From the NCBI RefSeq assembly GCF_037975245.1, contig NC_092570.1, forward strand, positions 4,124,001-4,188,000: a stretch of DNA of 64,000 nucleotides. Reading direction: 5' to 3'. Origin of the DNA: Apostichopus japonicus (lineage: Eukaryota > Echinodermata > Holothuroidea > Aspidochirotida > Stichopodidae). How positions within the stretch are numbered: the first letter of the stretch is position 1; each line of letters begins with the position of its first letter. Both the position numbers and the translations under genes were made by a program. This document shows positions 1 through 10,487 of the stretch, one piece after another. The notes below the pieces were generated by a model. It did not search any database, had not been told where the DNA came from, and saw nothing but the letters and a program-made list of their open reading frames with translations.

Positions 1-59
1 TTAAAGGATTGGTTCAGGTGTCTGACATGTCTATCTTGTATGAAATAGCTTAAAAAGAC

Positions 60-515
60 AAACAGAATAGTGAAGAAACTACCATGATAGCATTCTCTGT
101 TAAGGAGATATCACACTTTGAAGATTTCAAAATTTCTTTGCAAATGACTGGTGTTGAAAGACTTACTGTGAGGGTGTGATGTCACATCCTCACTTCCTTA
201 ACATGTGTCAATATATTTCATTCAAAAATAATTACATTTTTTTCACAAATCTAAAAAAATATAATCAAACATTCTTCAGATGTTAAATCTCAAATACTTC
301 CCTTGACACATATGAGATCTCCTGACGTATCTTTTGATTGAAAGTCAAAATCTTACGAAATATTTTAATAAAATAACAAAGACTTTTCAGGACTGTGAGG
401 ATATGATGTCACAGCTAGTCTGATTTCAGCAGTTTCTACACAATCAGATAGAACTTTAAACTTGAATATCTCCTAAACGGAAAAAGGTATTTGAATAATT
501 TCTTCACTTTTGGGT
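60..515. repeat. Imperfect inverted repeat, MITE-like, at the LINE 3' end
   Basis: Sequence around 66-125 resembles the reverse complement of about 450-512 (shared blocks GTGAAGAAA and AGGAGATAT..A..TTT.AAG). Further in, 169-194 (GTGAGGGTGTGATGTCACA..) matches the reverse complement of about 395-420. The arms are diverged and no target duplication was identified. The last ~20 codons of the reverse-transcriptase frame at 436-822 come from the right arm, so this element probably interrupts or terminates the LINE copy. Confidence 0.4.
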
Positions 516-1268
516 TTCTTTTATTGTCCTCTTTCATATAAGATAAACATTTGTGACAACTGAACTTATCCTTTAGCCTATACATAACATGTCTGTCAAA
601 AGTCTTCCATCCCAACCTGGCAAATAAATCACTTGAACAATCTTCATATGTAGCATTTAAAATAATTCGTGCGGCACTTTTCTGTAATTTAATAATTCTA
701 TCAGTTTCATGGGCAGTGGTAGTTCCCCAAACTAGACAGCAGTAGTCAAGTATTGGAAGAATGTATCCAATATAATAAAGTATGCACGTGGGAGTGTCTA
801 TATACTGTTTAATCCTTCGCAACAGAGCTAATCATGTACTAATAGTACTACATATATAATCAATCTGAGCTTGCCATGTCAGGTGAGCATCAATTCTGAC
901 TCCTAAAAGTTTTTCTGTATCAGAATTCTCTAATACGATATCATTCATCTTGACAGAAATATTTGTTTGTCATAGCGTTGTCTGGAACATATTAATATTG
1001 ATTTGGTTTTATAAGTATTGATTGCCATTTTATTATTCTTGCACCAATTGGAAAAATTTTTAGCATCAATATTCAACTTGCTTTGAAGAGATTCAACATT
1101 GGAGCTTGAAATGTGGAAAGTAGTATCATCTGCATACATGTCGGCTTTGCAGTGAGTTAAACATAGGCTAAAATCATTAATGTAGATTAAAAATAAGAGT
1201 GGTCCTAAGGTTGACCCTTGTGGAACGCCATTACTAATATTCATACATGAGGACGCAGTCCCTTTCAT
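436..1268 (-). pseudogene. LINE ORF2 fragment: reverse transcriptase palm and C-terminal part
   Basis: Minus-strand 1268-945 encodes NGVPQGSTLGPLLFLIYIND and MYADDTTFHIS, the classic RT motifs with the YADD catalytic pair. The frame shifts near 950-965, continues as MNDIVLENSDTEKLLGVRID, meets a TGA stop near 833, and resumes at 822 with a typical non-LTR RT tail (LDYCCLVWG, then KLQKSAARIIL and LGWKTF). Three breaks make it nonfunctional. The final residues derive from an inverted-repeat arm. Confidence 0.85.
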
Positions 1269-1599
1269 GATGACATACTGACTTCTATTCGTTAAGTACG
1301 ACTTAAACGGTTGGTTGGCGGTTTTCTTTGCGGTGGTATTCCCGCTGCCAATCTTGACGAGATGAGTTGGATATTCGTGGTTAGCGATTTGGTCTATGGT
1401 GGTACTCGCGTTGGTGATCGTTGCTAGTGAAACCTGTTATCCGTTGCTGCCTATGTTCATATCTGGACGTGTTGTTGTGGAAAGTCCCATTTGAGTGGTG
1501 TTGACTATGGTAGTTGCTGGAGGGATTTGAAACTCCCATATGCGGGGCATTCTCCATCTTTGAGCACTTCTTTCGAATGCAGATGGGGCCTATGATCGT

Positions 1600-2092
1600 T
1601 AGTTTGTTGATCAGCTTATCGGTGCCTTTTCTGTTGAGATACATGTACACCATGGCCATGATATAAAGATAAGTCGATTTCACCATCTGCGTATGTGAAC
1701 GACGCCATATTGTCTAAAAACTTACAATCCAGCTTATTGGTGAGTTCCTTCAGGTGAGAGTTCAACTCTATAACTTGAAGCGTATGATCATCACTCTGCG
1801 GACAGGGGCCCGAAATATAAATGCTTGGTATATGCCCAATCAGTAGCTGGATAGATGTAATGAGTTCCTCGAAATCAGCAGAAATGTCGTTGACATTTGG
1901 ATTATGTGTGTTAATGTCGTTCGTTCCAACATGAATTATATAATGGCTAAATGTATGTAGATCTTCCCTTTGAGCCAGAAGAGCGTTTCTCAAGTCCTTG
2001 ACAGTGGCTCCCGGCAGGCAGATTACCTTCACGATCTCATCAGTAAAATCATCCTCATATACGTGTTTTAAAATAGAGTCCCCGATTATCAT
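1600..2092 (-). pseudogene. LINE ORF1 fragment: SGNH/GDSL esterase-like domain
   Basis: It begins MIIGDSILKH, with the GDS nucleophile block, and has IIHVGTNDINTHNP (block III GxND) at about residues 50-65. The C-terminal GVHLNRKGTD block (catalytic His) is read in a second frame just past a frameshift near 1650-1660. The Asp expected before GVH is not seen; the local sequence reads HGHGVH. This is the esterase found in CR1-like LINE ORF1. The function in transposition is unclear; this copy is broken. Confidence 0.75.
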
Positions 2093-2141
2093 TACTGGTC
2101 GTACGGCTTGGGGTGGTGGTATAGGTATAGATTAGACGCAT

Positions 2142-2576
2142 TCAGCGTAGGTGTTTTGGCGGACTTGATCGGGAGTGTCTACAGTATGTTATTTTGTTTA
2201 TCCGATTGTACATTACCAGTCTCTGTGTGTCTTGGACTTCAAAGTTCCGCCAGTTCAGCTTGCAGCGAGATGTAATAGTTCTTAATGCCTCTTTGAGTTG
2301 GTGCTGCGTTGATTGAAGCAGGCCTGGAGTTTTAAGGCATCCCTGACAAAACCTCCTCGATTTCGCTCCTTTAACAGGCTGTTTTTCCAAACCAACACAT
2401 AAGAGGTGGTATGCTATACCACAGAAATCACAGGCGACATGCTTGGCTAGTTCACCATTGGGGTAGCAGCAGTTTGTTGAGCATGGGTCAATTAATGACA
2501 GCTCTGTCTGACACTCTGTATTGATTTGTGTGGTAATCCCGTAGCATGTATGATCTGCTTCCATTGTGATGAACAC
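2142..2576 (-). pseudogene. LINE ORF1 fragment: PHD-like zinc finger
   Basis: The open frame has a Cys/His-rich block: CCYPNGELAKHVACDFCG, then YHLLCVGL, then a RRFCQGC pair. The spacing suits a PHD finger (Cys4-His-Cys3). PHD fingers occur at the N terminus of CR1-group ORF1 proteins. The frame does not continue into the esterase region at 2092, so one or more frameshifts separate them. Confidence 0.7.
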
Positions 2577-3651
2577 ACTAATTCACTCTAATACTATTGA
2601 GCACTACTTGCTATGGTAGACACTGTGTGTAGGCCTGTTAGGATGAGCTAAGCCTGTATTGCATTGAGACTATTGCTTAAAATTCTCTAAAAATTATGGT
2701 TCAAATATAAATTAAAAACGTCCAAACCATTGGTATTATAATAACAAACGTAGTCATAAATACAAAACTGTTCAAATCGTGAAAAATATCCGTAAATTTG
2801 TAAAAATGTAGTAAAGCTTTAAAAATTGTCCGCCTGCTTCCTTCAGGATTCCCTCACTTTTGCCATTTTGTAAATTCAGCTGCAAATGTGTTTGATTTAT
2901 TTGATTATATAACTCACTCATTTATTAACTGAGGAAAATAATATTCCTACAAAAAACAAACTTTTACAACTGAGCAAATATATCACAGTTTCAAAGATAA
3001 ATCAACAAAAGATATTCAAAGGTAAATAGAGCTTAATACAAACATCTGCTATGATGAGATCACAGACCAGGTTTAAACTGTGATCAGCTCCCTGGAAGAA
3101 CTAACGCAGGTTTAGTCGGTCAAATATGTTACATTCAATCAACCGTATCTGGAGGTAGGTTATTTAGATATGGTTGTCAACAAACGGAGGGGGTGGGGGC
3201 GGAGGGTGGTTGCCAGAATAAAGGTCAAGATGTCTGCCACTATAATATCACTAACTCTTTTTATTTTATATTATTTTACTTTTATTTATGTTATGTTATT
3301 TTATTTTAACATTTATTTTAGTTTTATGTTTTTCATCATTCGGTTTCGATGATAATCGTAACCTTTGCATTCATGATGGCCGTGTGTGTGTGTGTGTGTG
3401 TTTTGATGTGATGCCCAGCTTGTAATGTTTGGCCGTCTCAGGTCAAGCTCTGTAGATTAAAGTAGCCATGGAAGAAAGTAGTCACAATTTGAATTACCAA
3501 CACCACGGCAACCGCAGCTGTCCATCCGTTGCAGCTACATTCATGTATAACGGTACGCATAATTGAAGGGACAAGTGAAGTAAACCGTAAACCACCATAG
3601 CAGCCAAACATTTATTACAACTGCATATTGATCTCCTGTATTCTTTTTAAG
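2577..3651. other. DTYMK intron sequence with no recognised gene
   Basis: AT-rich unique DNA with a short GT run near 3385-3401. I searched both strands for the DTYMK P-loop exon (glycine-rich loop followed by GKST) and did not find it here or at 1-435. A plus-strand frame at 3170-3352 is hydrophobic low-complexity sequence and looks fortuitous. Confidence 0.5.
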
Positions 3652-3760
3652 AACGATCTACGGGTATTGGTCAACTGATCAGCAGTTATCTGGAGAAGAA
3701 ATTAGACCTACAGGACAATGCCGTTCATCTGCTCTTCACTGCCAATAGATGGGAGCTCCA
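3652..3760 (+). CDS. DTYMK: DTYMK coding exon (residues after the P-loop)
   Basis: Acceptor ttctttttaag|AA precedes it and donor CTCCA|gtgagt follows. The exon enters in phase 1 (the preceding G would complete a Glu codon) and leaves in phase 2. It encodes [16 protein letters not shown], then [11 protein letters not shown], the helix and loop that follow the P-loop exon in animal thymidylate kinases. Confidence 0.93.
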
Positions 3761-6700
3761 GTGAGTCTACATTTCTCATCTTGTAACAGCTCCAAGTTTG
3801 CTGAATATTCCCCCGAACATGTACGTGGTACCAGTCAGGGCATAATTTATCGGGTATCTCATGGCAAAAATGCTCTGCAAAACTGGTCAAATTTCTAGTA
3901 CAAGTCCAAAGATGTATACATAGCAGTTTTTAAACACAGAAGCCGTCTGTATTTTATGAGAGACAGATTCAGAGTCTTCAAAAACCGCCCGTGACACAAG
4001 ATTTGAACAATAAAGTTATTCTCCGCCGGTGCGGGTGATTTCCTGCTAATATTGTTTGCATAAGCAGACAGCTGTATCATCTCCAAACGTAATTGGTAAT
4101 TAGCAATGAAAAGGATGGTCAAATAAGCCAAATTTGTTTTTATGTTTTCATCACTTTGTTCTTTGTTCATCTCATAGCTTTGTTCTGTTTTCTCTGTATT
4201 TTTTTTAAATATTTTTTTTACTTGTCTCACTTACTGCTTGGATTTATTTTAGCTTAGAAATGTAGTTATATATATTGCATTTAGTTTGGTAATCTTGAAG
4301 GGAAACCATTTTATGAGGCAAAACCTGACCACAGAAAGAACCTGTTTGTCTGTACAACATACAAAGACACCAACCCATCCCTCCCCCAGTCATAGAGTGC
4401 CCATCACATCCATCACCCCCCCCTCCCCCTCCCAGATGCAACAGGTAATAAGATGTTCCAGTTTTAATCACATCAGGTGACTCTCTATTCTACAAGTCTT
4501 ACTTTTTTTATATTGTGAACCTTTCTTGATTTTCTATTTTTAGACCTAAGATGATAAAGCTTTTGGAAGCAGGAGTCACACTGGTCGTTGACAGATACTC
4601 CTTCTCTGGCGTAGCGTTTTCATCCGCCAAAAATGTAAGACAACATTCATGCTGTCTGGTACTCTGGTAGCCTAACCCCATAGAGTGGGGCGCTGTCCGT
4701 CACCCTCCACACCCCCTGCTCAATCTCCACTATTATCAATATCAGCCATTGTTCAGTCACTAATCATACAGATTTGGTACATGTATGTTAAAGTTGTCAT
4801 TTTCAATTTAAGTAGAACATTGAAGTTGTGACCTGACATGTCCTACTTATCATACGACAAACTGATGGCTTGCACTGTCATGGCACTTGTTAATTTTACC
4901 CATAGGCGTAGGAGGCGGGGGGGGGGGGGGGCAGGGTGGGAATTTGGCAAAAAAAGTTGGTAAGCATTTTTTCATTTTTTGATGAAATGTGCTTACCAAC
5001 ATGAGCCAAGATTTCTCAGTTGGTAAGCACAATTCATGAATCGGTAAGCACAGCACAATGACCTGAACGCTGTTATCCTTTTGTGAAAACTTCCAGATTC
5101 GCGGCACAAGTGTACTTTATATCGAGCCGACAGCGGCGGCGCATTTAATCCAGTCAATGCATGTTCGATCGAAATAATTACAATCCCTGTCCATCACGTT
5201 GAACTCTCCGACCAGACAATACCGGGTCGAATACTCGACTTGGTATTAGTTATTCAAATACATGATCAAAGGAAATGTATCGACTGGAGATCGTAAAAAA
5301 AACTCTGAAAATCAGTAGAGAAATTACCAATTGTGTACGAAAAGTAAGTTCGGTCCTTTCAAATTTTACGAAAGATCCAGCAAAACACTTTCGAAAAATT
5401 CACGCAAAACTGGCATATCGTGCTACATGCACTAATGTCATGTAAATAAGGCTCTAGTACACCCATTTATGAATAAACCGTAAGACCACGTCTGGTGTTA
5501 AGCGGGGGAAAAAGAAAGTATTTTCTAGAATTTCCAAATATACGGAAAAAATAATGTCCTACCATAGTTAAGTGTATAGCAAATAGCCTAACCACCTCGT
5601 CTGTTACGGATCTCACGTAACTACAAAAACACAACTAATTGTATTTTGCGAACTTGACGTTTTCTACAAGAACATAGAAATAATTTTAAGCATTAGTTAA
5701 TCATGCCGTGTGGCCTAAAACATATTTTATTACAAGGTTTACTTTCATAAAGATGGCCATAGCTTGATACCTTGTGCTGCGTGTATGAACTGTGCCTCGT
5801 GTATCATGGGGAATACTCCATGAAACGTTTCTTGGAAACGTGCCAAAAATGTTAACAAACAGGTGTTAGACAGCGGATGAGCGCACAGTTGTTTGGCAGG
5901 GTACCTGGGAAAATTCTGAGCACATGTACAGTATGAACTACGCAATTGCCGTCGGCAATTGCGTAGTTCATGTGTGAAGTTGGAATAATTTGCGATGCGT
6001 ACACAGTTAGTCGTAGGTATGTGACGGTCCAGGCACTATCGCTGAGCTAACAGCCAGCTGTGTGCGGCCTGTTCGTTGGTGCTTTTTGCTAGCTGCGCGA
6101 CAAATTAATCCTCCGTAACTTAGAAGCAGATTGCAGATAAGCCTACTACAGTCCGATGCACTCACTTACGGTCAGAATTTTTGGTACGCTCATTACAAGG
6201 GTGTGTAGTACTAGGCCCATTTGATTTTCTTATTTTGGTAAGCGATATTTTCATTCCAGTACACTAGCGTACCGGCGTACCGTAAAATTCCCACCCTGGG
6301 GGGGGGGCTGCAGCCCCCCAACCAGAAATTGTTGTGAAAATTCGGGCAATATGCTGAGAATTTTTCGGGGACCTACTGAGAGAAGAAGAATTTGCAATGT
6401 GTTTTTCAATGGTTCAACTTATATTATTATGATCATTATTATTGTAACAACTTCCCCAATAATTCTATCCAATATGAAAGGGTAATAACACGGAAAATGA
6501 TTGTATGTTATAAGCATGTGATGTAATAACCGATGAATGATACAAAAATGATACAAAAAATGATACATAAAATATATGATACAAAAAATTTTGGTTATAT
6601 TTTTCGGGCAAGTCGTTACAGCCCCCCTCCCCCCCCAATCAACTTAGGCTCCTACGCCTATGATTTTACCCAGGTATATACCATGACCATTTTGAGCTAG

Positions 6701-9687
6701 AAGAGGTGAAGGTTTAGCACATGCTTCCCCAAACCCCTTGTGTCAGCTCTAGTTTCAGAGTTATCTTCCCATTTTTCATAGAAAGAAAGTTTCCAAAATG
6801 GCCAGTCTTTCCTGACTTTTTTTACGCCATATTTCCTCTCCTCTCAGGGTGTTGACTTACAGTGGTGCAAACAGCCAGAGGTTGGACTTCCCAAACCAGA
6901 CCTCGTCATGTACCTGAACATACCCAGCTCTGTCGCTGCCACGAGAGGCCAGTTTGGAGAAGAGAGATACGAAAAGGAGGAATTTCAAAAGAAAGTGGCC
7001 AACGTCTACGAAGTCTTGAAAGAGGACAATTGGAAGGTACGTAAATTTAGCTGAATATTCACCGACGACCTTTTATCAGGTCTACGTCTGCCGATCCATA
7101 GTTCATACACGTACGCTACCCCTATGCATGCTGCTAGCCTGCTAGGGTTGCCATGGGTTATTAAAGAGTTGCTACATTTATGCAGAACAAAAACCTGCCA
7201 CGCGGGCTGCTTATGACTACAGAGACCAGACGAACATAATTTCTAGTGACAGTTCCAGGATTCCAAATTAAAAGTATCTACAGGAATGTTTCAGATTTAT
7301 GCACTGCCTAGGGTTGCCATAGGATATTAAAAATTGCTACATTTATGCAGAACAAAAACCTGCCATGCGGGCTGCTTATGACTACAGAGACCAGACGACC
7401 ATGATTTCTAGTGACAGTTCCAGGATTCCAAATTAAAAGTATCCACAGGAATGTTTCAGATTTATGTACTGGCTAGGGTTGCCATAGGATATTAATAATT
7501 GCTACATTTATGCAGAACAAAAACCTGCCATGCGGGCTGCTTATGACTACAGAGACCAGACGACCATGATTTGTAGTGACAGTTCCGGGATTCCAAATGA
7601 AAAGTGTCCCCAGAAATGTTTCAGATTTGGCTTGGGAATATCCCCAAATATGTAATAAGACCCTGAATGATTTCAAGTTTTACCTGTTTGTTCTTTCTTC
7701 AGTAGAAATGGCTTGAAGGTATTAAGCTGTTAATTACAACTACAAATGTTAAGTTTGTTCATGTTACCCAAAATGTAGGCAACCCAAATCATTCAGTACT
7801 TTAGTATAGGTGTTGTTCCGATATCTCCAATATCCGTTTTGGCCGATATCCGATAGTTCAGATACCAACAATTTCAAACAGCCAGAAAGAAGGACAAATC
7901 GCACTCTTAGTCATGCATTAATACGTATCAACATTATAATTGGTTATTGTAAGTTATTATCGTTTGCACAACTCAAAATCAGTAACCACTTGTGTGACTC
8001 TCATTTGCGGAATCCCATTGGTAAATTAATAGCCAAAAATAAGGGTGTATCCTCTTTTTGTAAAGAACGATCTTGTTCCCACCAGGTTGATATGCATGAA
8101 ACTTTGTGCTAACATATAAAAAAAAAAAAAGCCTATCCTTCTGTTACTTGTGTTGTATGATTGGTTAACTTGTTTGACCAACTACATTCAACACTTAGGC
8201 TGTTAGGTCTTATACAAACTTACATGAAACTGAGCCAACAATTTCTTAGCATAAATGTTAAAAGATGACCTCTTGCGATGAATAAAACTGATTTCTTGTA
8301 GCAAAGACATTGGCTAAGAACTTTTGCTACCCCTTGTGTTTACCAGATCCCAAAACTATATATATAATATTTTCAATTTTTTAATTTCCGTAAAAAATGA
8401 TATCCTTCTATTAGCTGGCTATACTGACAACTAAGCCTAGCCAAACTTAACAAGTGCTTCGAGTTTGAAACATTTTGTAAACCAACTGGCAATAAATTGT
8501 GATTTGCAAACTTGATTTTCAAAATCCAACCTATTCATCAGTCATTGATGTTTAATCAAACTGTGCATCCATGATACTATTGTTTCTTGGACCAGCTGAT
8601 GGGCATATTGACCACTGGCTATTAATCGAATTTGAAACTGAAGCTAAAGAAATTTTTAGAACAGGTTAAAACTCAGAGCAAGTAACAAGAAGTCGCTAGC
8701 TGTGGAAATGAAAAATGGTTCAATATTGATTTCCTGTTATCGGCAATGAGGCTAAATTTGGCTGATACCAATGTGTCGCCGATATTACTGATATTGGCCG
8801 ATATCGCAAAGGATTATGGGCGCAACAATACTTTAATAGCCTGTAATTCACAAGTGATAAATGACATTTCCAGTTACCTTCAAGTTTAGTGGCATTGTGA
8901 TTTTTATCTTCAAATTCTTAAGTTCTGAAATAAGGTGTTCTAAAGTTGTACATGTGACCGCCATCCTTGTAACTATAAAAAACTACCAAAAAGCAGTCTG
9001 AGAGACCCTCAAAATTTCACCCCTCTCTTTCAAACTTACAGTGCAGACACAAACTCTTCATGTTTCAACACAAGTAAGTCAACATCAGTATCACGACAAA
9101 AATAATATAAATCATAACAAAATATGCTCACTGCTACAGAAGCTTAAAAGTGCCAACAACTTCAGAAAAAAATTGTTTAGATAACAAGATAATATCTTAT
9201 CAAAAATCAGAAAATGTTGGATTGCTCATCAGTTGCTTTAACTGAGCAATTGAACATTGTGCCAAAACTTGTTCAATTGCTCAGATGGAAGGAAGTGAAC
9301 AATTCAACATTTTGCAGAAAAATGTTGAATTGACGAGATCTGATAAGTTTTTGATAAGATATTATCTTGTTATCTAAACAATTTACTGAAAATGTTGACT
9401 TATTAGGGCAAAGTTTTCTTATGTTGATGGCACTTTTAAGCTTCCGTACACTACAGTCTTTGTTTGAATTACTCTGGTGAAGAGTGAGATTTTTCAGATG
9501 TTCATTTATATAGCAAAAAAAAAAAATCAGTTTTAAATATGTCTTCTCTCTTTCTCAGGTACTCGATGCGAATAGGAGTGTAAAAGATTTACAAAGAGAG
9601 ATATTTAACATAACCACGTCAATCGTAGATGAAAGTGGGTTAGTCAGTAGCGAATCGATAGGAAAACTCTGGACGGAGCAAGACTGA
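3652..9687 (+). CDS. DTYMK: Thymidylate kinase (dTMP kinase), partial: last four coding exons
   Basis: Thymidylate kinase phosphorylates dTMP to dTDP with ATP, the step needed for dTTP supply. The exons are 3652-3760, 4544-4634, 6848-7036 and 9559-9687, joined by GT-AG introns with matching phases (2, 0, 0), giving 172 residues and a TGA stop. Visible hallmarks are [14 protein letters not shown] after the P-loop region, the FTANRWE helix, [15 protein letters not shown] with the DRY motif that binds d[16 protein letters not shown], and the Arg-rich LID segment [12 protein letters not shown]. The C-terminal end GKLWTEQD matches the usual protein end. About 43 N-terminal residues, including the P-loop, are missing because the first exon lies beyond the left edge. 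The introns are loaded with transposons but all visible splice sites are intact, so the gene looks functional. Confidence 0.95.
4544..4634 (+). CDS. DTYMK: DTYMK coding exon (DRY motif)
   Basis: Acceptor tctatttttag|A and donor AAAAAT|gtaaga bound 91 bases. It encodes [10 protein letters not shown], then [20 protein letters not shown]. The DRY triplet contacts the dTMP substrate in this family. It exits in phase 0. Confidence 0.94.
4901..6662. mobile_element. hAT-like nonautonomous DNA transposon, 1762 bp
   Basis: Terminal inverted repeats CATAGGCGTAGGAG (4901-4914) and CTCCTACGCCTATG (6649-6662) are exact. They are flanked by a perfect 8-bp target duplication ATTTTACC at 4893-4900 and 6663-6670. 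Poly-G and poly-C runs lie just inside both ends. A subterminal GGTAAGC motif recurs at about 4960, 4994 (inverted), 5022, 5042 and 6238, as expected of transposase-binding sites. I see no transposase frame. It sits in a DTYMK intron. The 8-bp duplication is typical of hAT elements. Confidence 0.85.
5933..5971. repeat. Perfect 39-bp palindrome
   Basis: The 19-base arm ATGAACTACGCAATTGCCG (5933-5951), one T, then its exact reverse complement (5953-5971). It lies inside the 1.76-kb hAT-like element and could be two abutting transposon ends or a hairpin-forming tip. Confidence 0.9.
6848..7036 (+). CDS. DTYMK: DTYMK coding exon (LID region)
   Basis: Acceptor tcctctcag|GGT and donor TGGAAG|gtacgt bound 63 codons in phase 0. 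It encodes [34 protein letters not shown] and [12 protein letters not shown]. The Arg residues of ATRG and ERYE belong to the LID that closes over the phosphates. Confidence 0.95.
7142..7630. repeat. Tandem triplication, 165-166-bp unit
   Basis: Copies start at CTAGGGTTGCC at 7142, 7308 and 7473. Each contains TTGCTACATTTATGCAGAAC and GCTTATGACTACAGAGACC. The copies are very similar, with a few substitutions and a small indel in the first, so the amplification looks recent. It is in the last DTYMK intron. A 67-codon minus-strand frame inside it is fortuitous. Confidence 0.85.
7807..8830. mobile_element. hAT-like nonautonomous element, 1024 bp
   Basis: The left end TAGGTGTTGTTCCGATATC and right end GCGCAACAATA form a short imperfect inverted repeat. 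They are flanked by the 8-bp pair CTTTAGTA (7799-7806) and CTTTAATA (8831-8838), matching at 7 of 8 positions. Repeated GCCGATATC and CTGATA.. motifs lie near both ends. No transposase frame is seen. It is in the last DTYMK intron. Confidence 0.65.
9137..9446. mobile_element. Foldback MITE with TA target duplication, 310 bp
   Basis: The ends CAGAAGCTTAAAAGTGCCA and its near reverse complement (GGCACTTTTAAGCTTCCG) are flanked by TA on both sides (9135-9136 and 9447-9448). A 36-37-base block at about 9170-9206 recurs inverted at 9348-9383. The centre has a further inverted pair of TTGAGCAAT-type motifs. Overall it is a long imperfect hairpin, as in Tc1/mariner-type MITEs. Confidence 0.75.
9559..9687 (+). 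CDS. DTYMK: DTYMK terminal coding exon
   Basis: Acceptor ctctttctcag|GTACTC starts it in phase 0. It encodes [18 protein letters not shown], then [10 protein letters not shown] and a TGA stop at 9685-9687. A canonical AATAAA is not obvious just downstream; an AT-rich stretch with variants lies at about 9692-9745. Confidence 0.93.
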   Translation, partial: VLDANRSVKDLQREIFNITTSIVDESGLVSSESIGKLWTEQD

Positions 9688-10199
9688 TAAGAAATATAAA
9701 ACTGTACGATATCAAGACTTAAAAATTATAATTCATAAAATATACTTGGGGTGAGTAGTCCATAGATGGTCTCAAGAAACAACCTAATTTACAGCAAGGT
9801 GGCTGTTTGTAGTGACGAGTGAATATCTAGTTACATTTTGCTTTCTGCATGGAAAAAAGAAGACATGAGAGGAGAACGAAAATATTCTCTAACAAAAACA
9901 TGACGATTTTCGTGTGCAGCAGAGGAAACCTGCTTCTGCACAATATTAGTGGGACGTTATTGATAATTCTATGTTGTAATGATTCTTGACTAGAGTCACT
10001 AAGTTTCAAAAGTGAAATGACTCTATTAAACAAATTTTCATTGTAGAAATTAATAGAGCAAAATCACTGGCAAAATGACTCCAAATGTTTTTAAAATGAA
10101 GTGACTGTTGAAACTGGTTATTCCAGCAAAAACAAATTTCGACATAAAATTTGGTGGAAAGAAAAAAAGGGTTCATTTTGTGCAAAACTTAAATAATAA

Positions 10200-10487
10200 G
10201 AGTTCCTCTTTTGTTTTATACTGAGCTGTTCATTAATATTTATATAGTTTTGTCCTTTGTTAGAAATTGGAGAGTTCCTTTTTCTACGTACTGGAGCCAT
10301 TCATAAATATTTATATAGTTTTGTCCATTGTTAGAAATTGGAGAGTTCCTTTTTCTACATACTGGAGCCATTCATGAATATTTATATAGTTTTGTCCATT
10401 GTTAGAAATTGGAGAATTCCTTTTCCTACATACTGGAGCCATTAATGAATATTTATATAGCTTTGTCCATTGTTAGAAATTGGAGAG
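10200..10487. repeat. 71-bp minisatellite, about four copies
   Basis: TAGAAATTGG recurs at 10261, 10332, 10403 and 10474, exactly 71 bases apart. Each unit carries ATTCATgAATATTTATATAG and TTTTGTCCATTG. It begins about 510 bases after the DTYMK stop. Confidence 0.9.

Larger units (their letters stand above)
436..2576 (-). mobile_element. CR1/L2-like non-LTR retrotransposon remnant (internally deleted)
   Basis: Read on the minus strand from 2576 to 436, the order is a PHD-type zinc finger, an SGNH/GDSL esterase-like domain, then a reverse-transcriptase palm and its C-terminal part. CR1- and L2-type LINEs are known to carry PHD and esterase domains in ORF1 and a reverse transcriptase in ORF2. 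The copy is dead: the domains lie in different frames, there is an in-frame stop in the RT tail near 833, and the apurinic endonuclease and RT finger region expected between ORF1 and the palm are missing. It lies upstream of the first visible DTYMK exon, in antisense orientation, so it probably sits in that gene's first intron. Confidence 0.8.

Noticed and set aside
3170-3352. 60-codon plus-strand frame before the first DTYMK exon
   Set aside because: It is not the P-loop exon; it is a T-rich hydrophobic frame with no family match.
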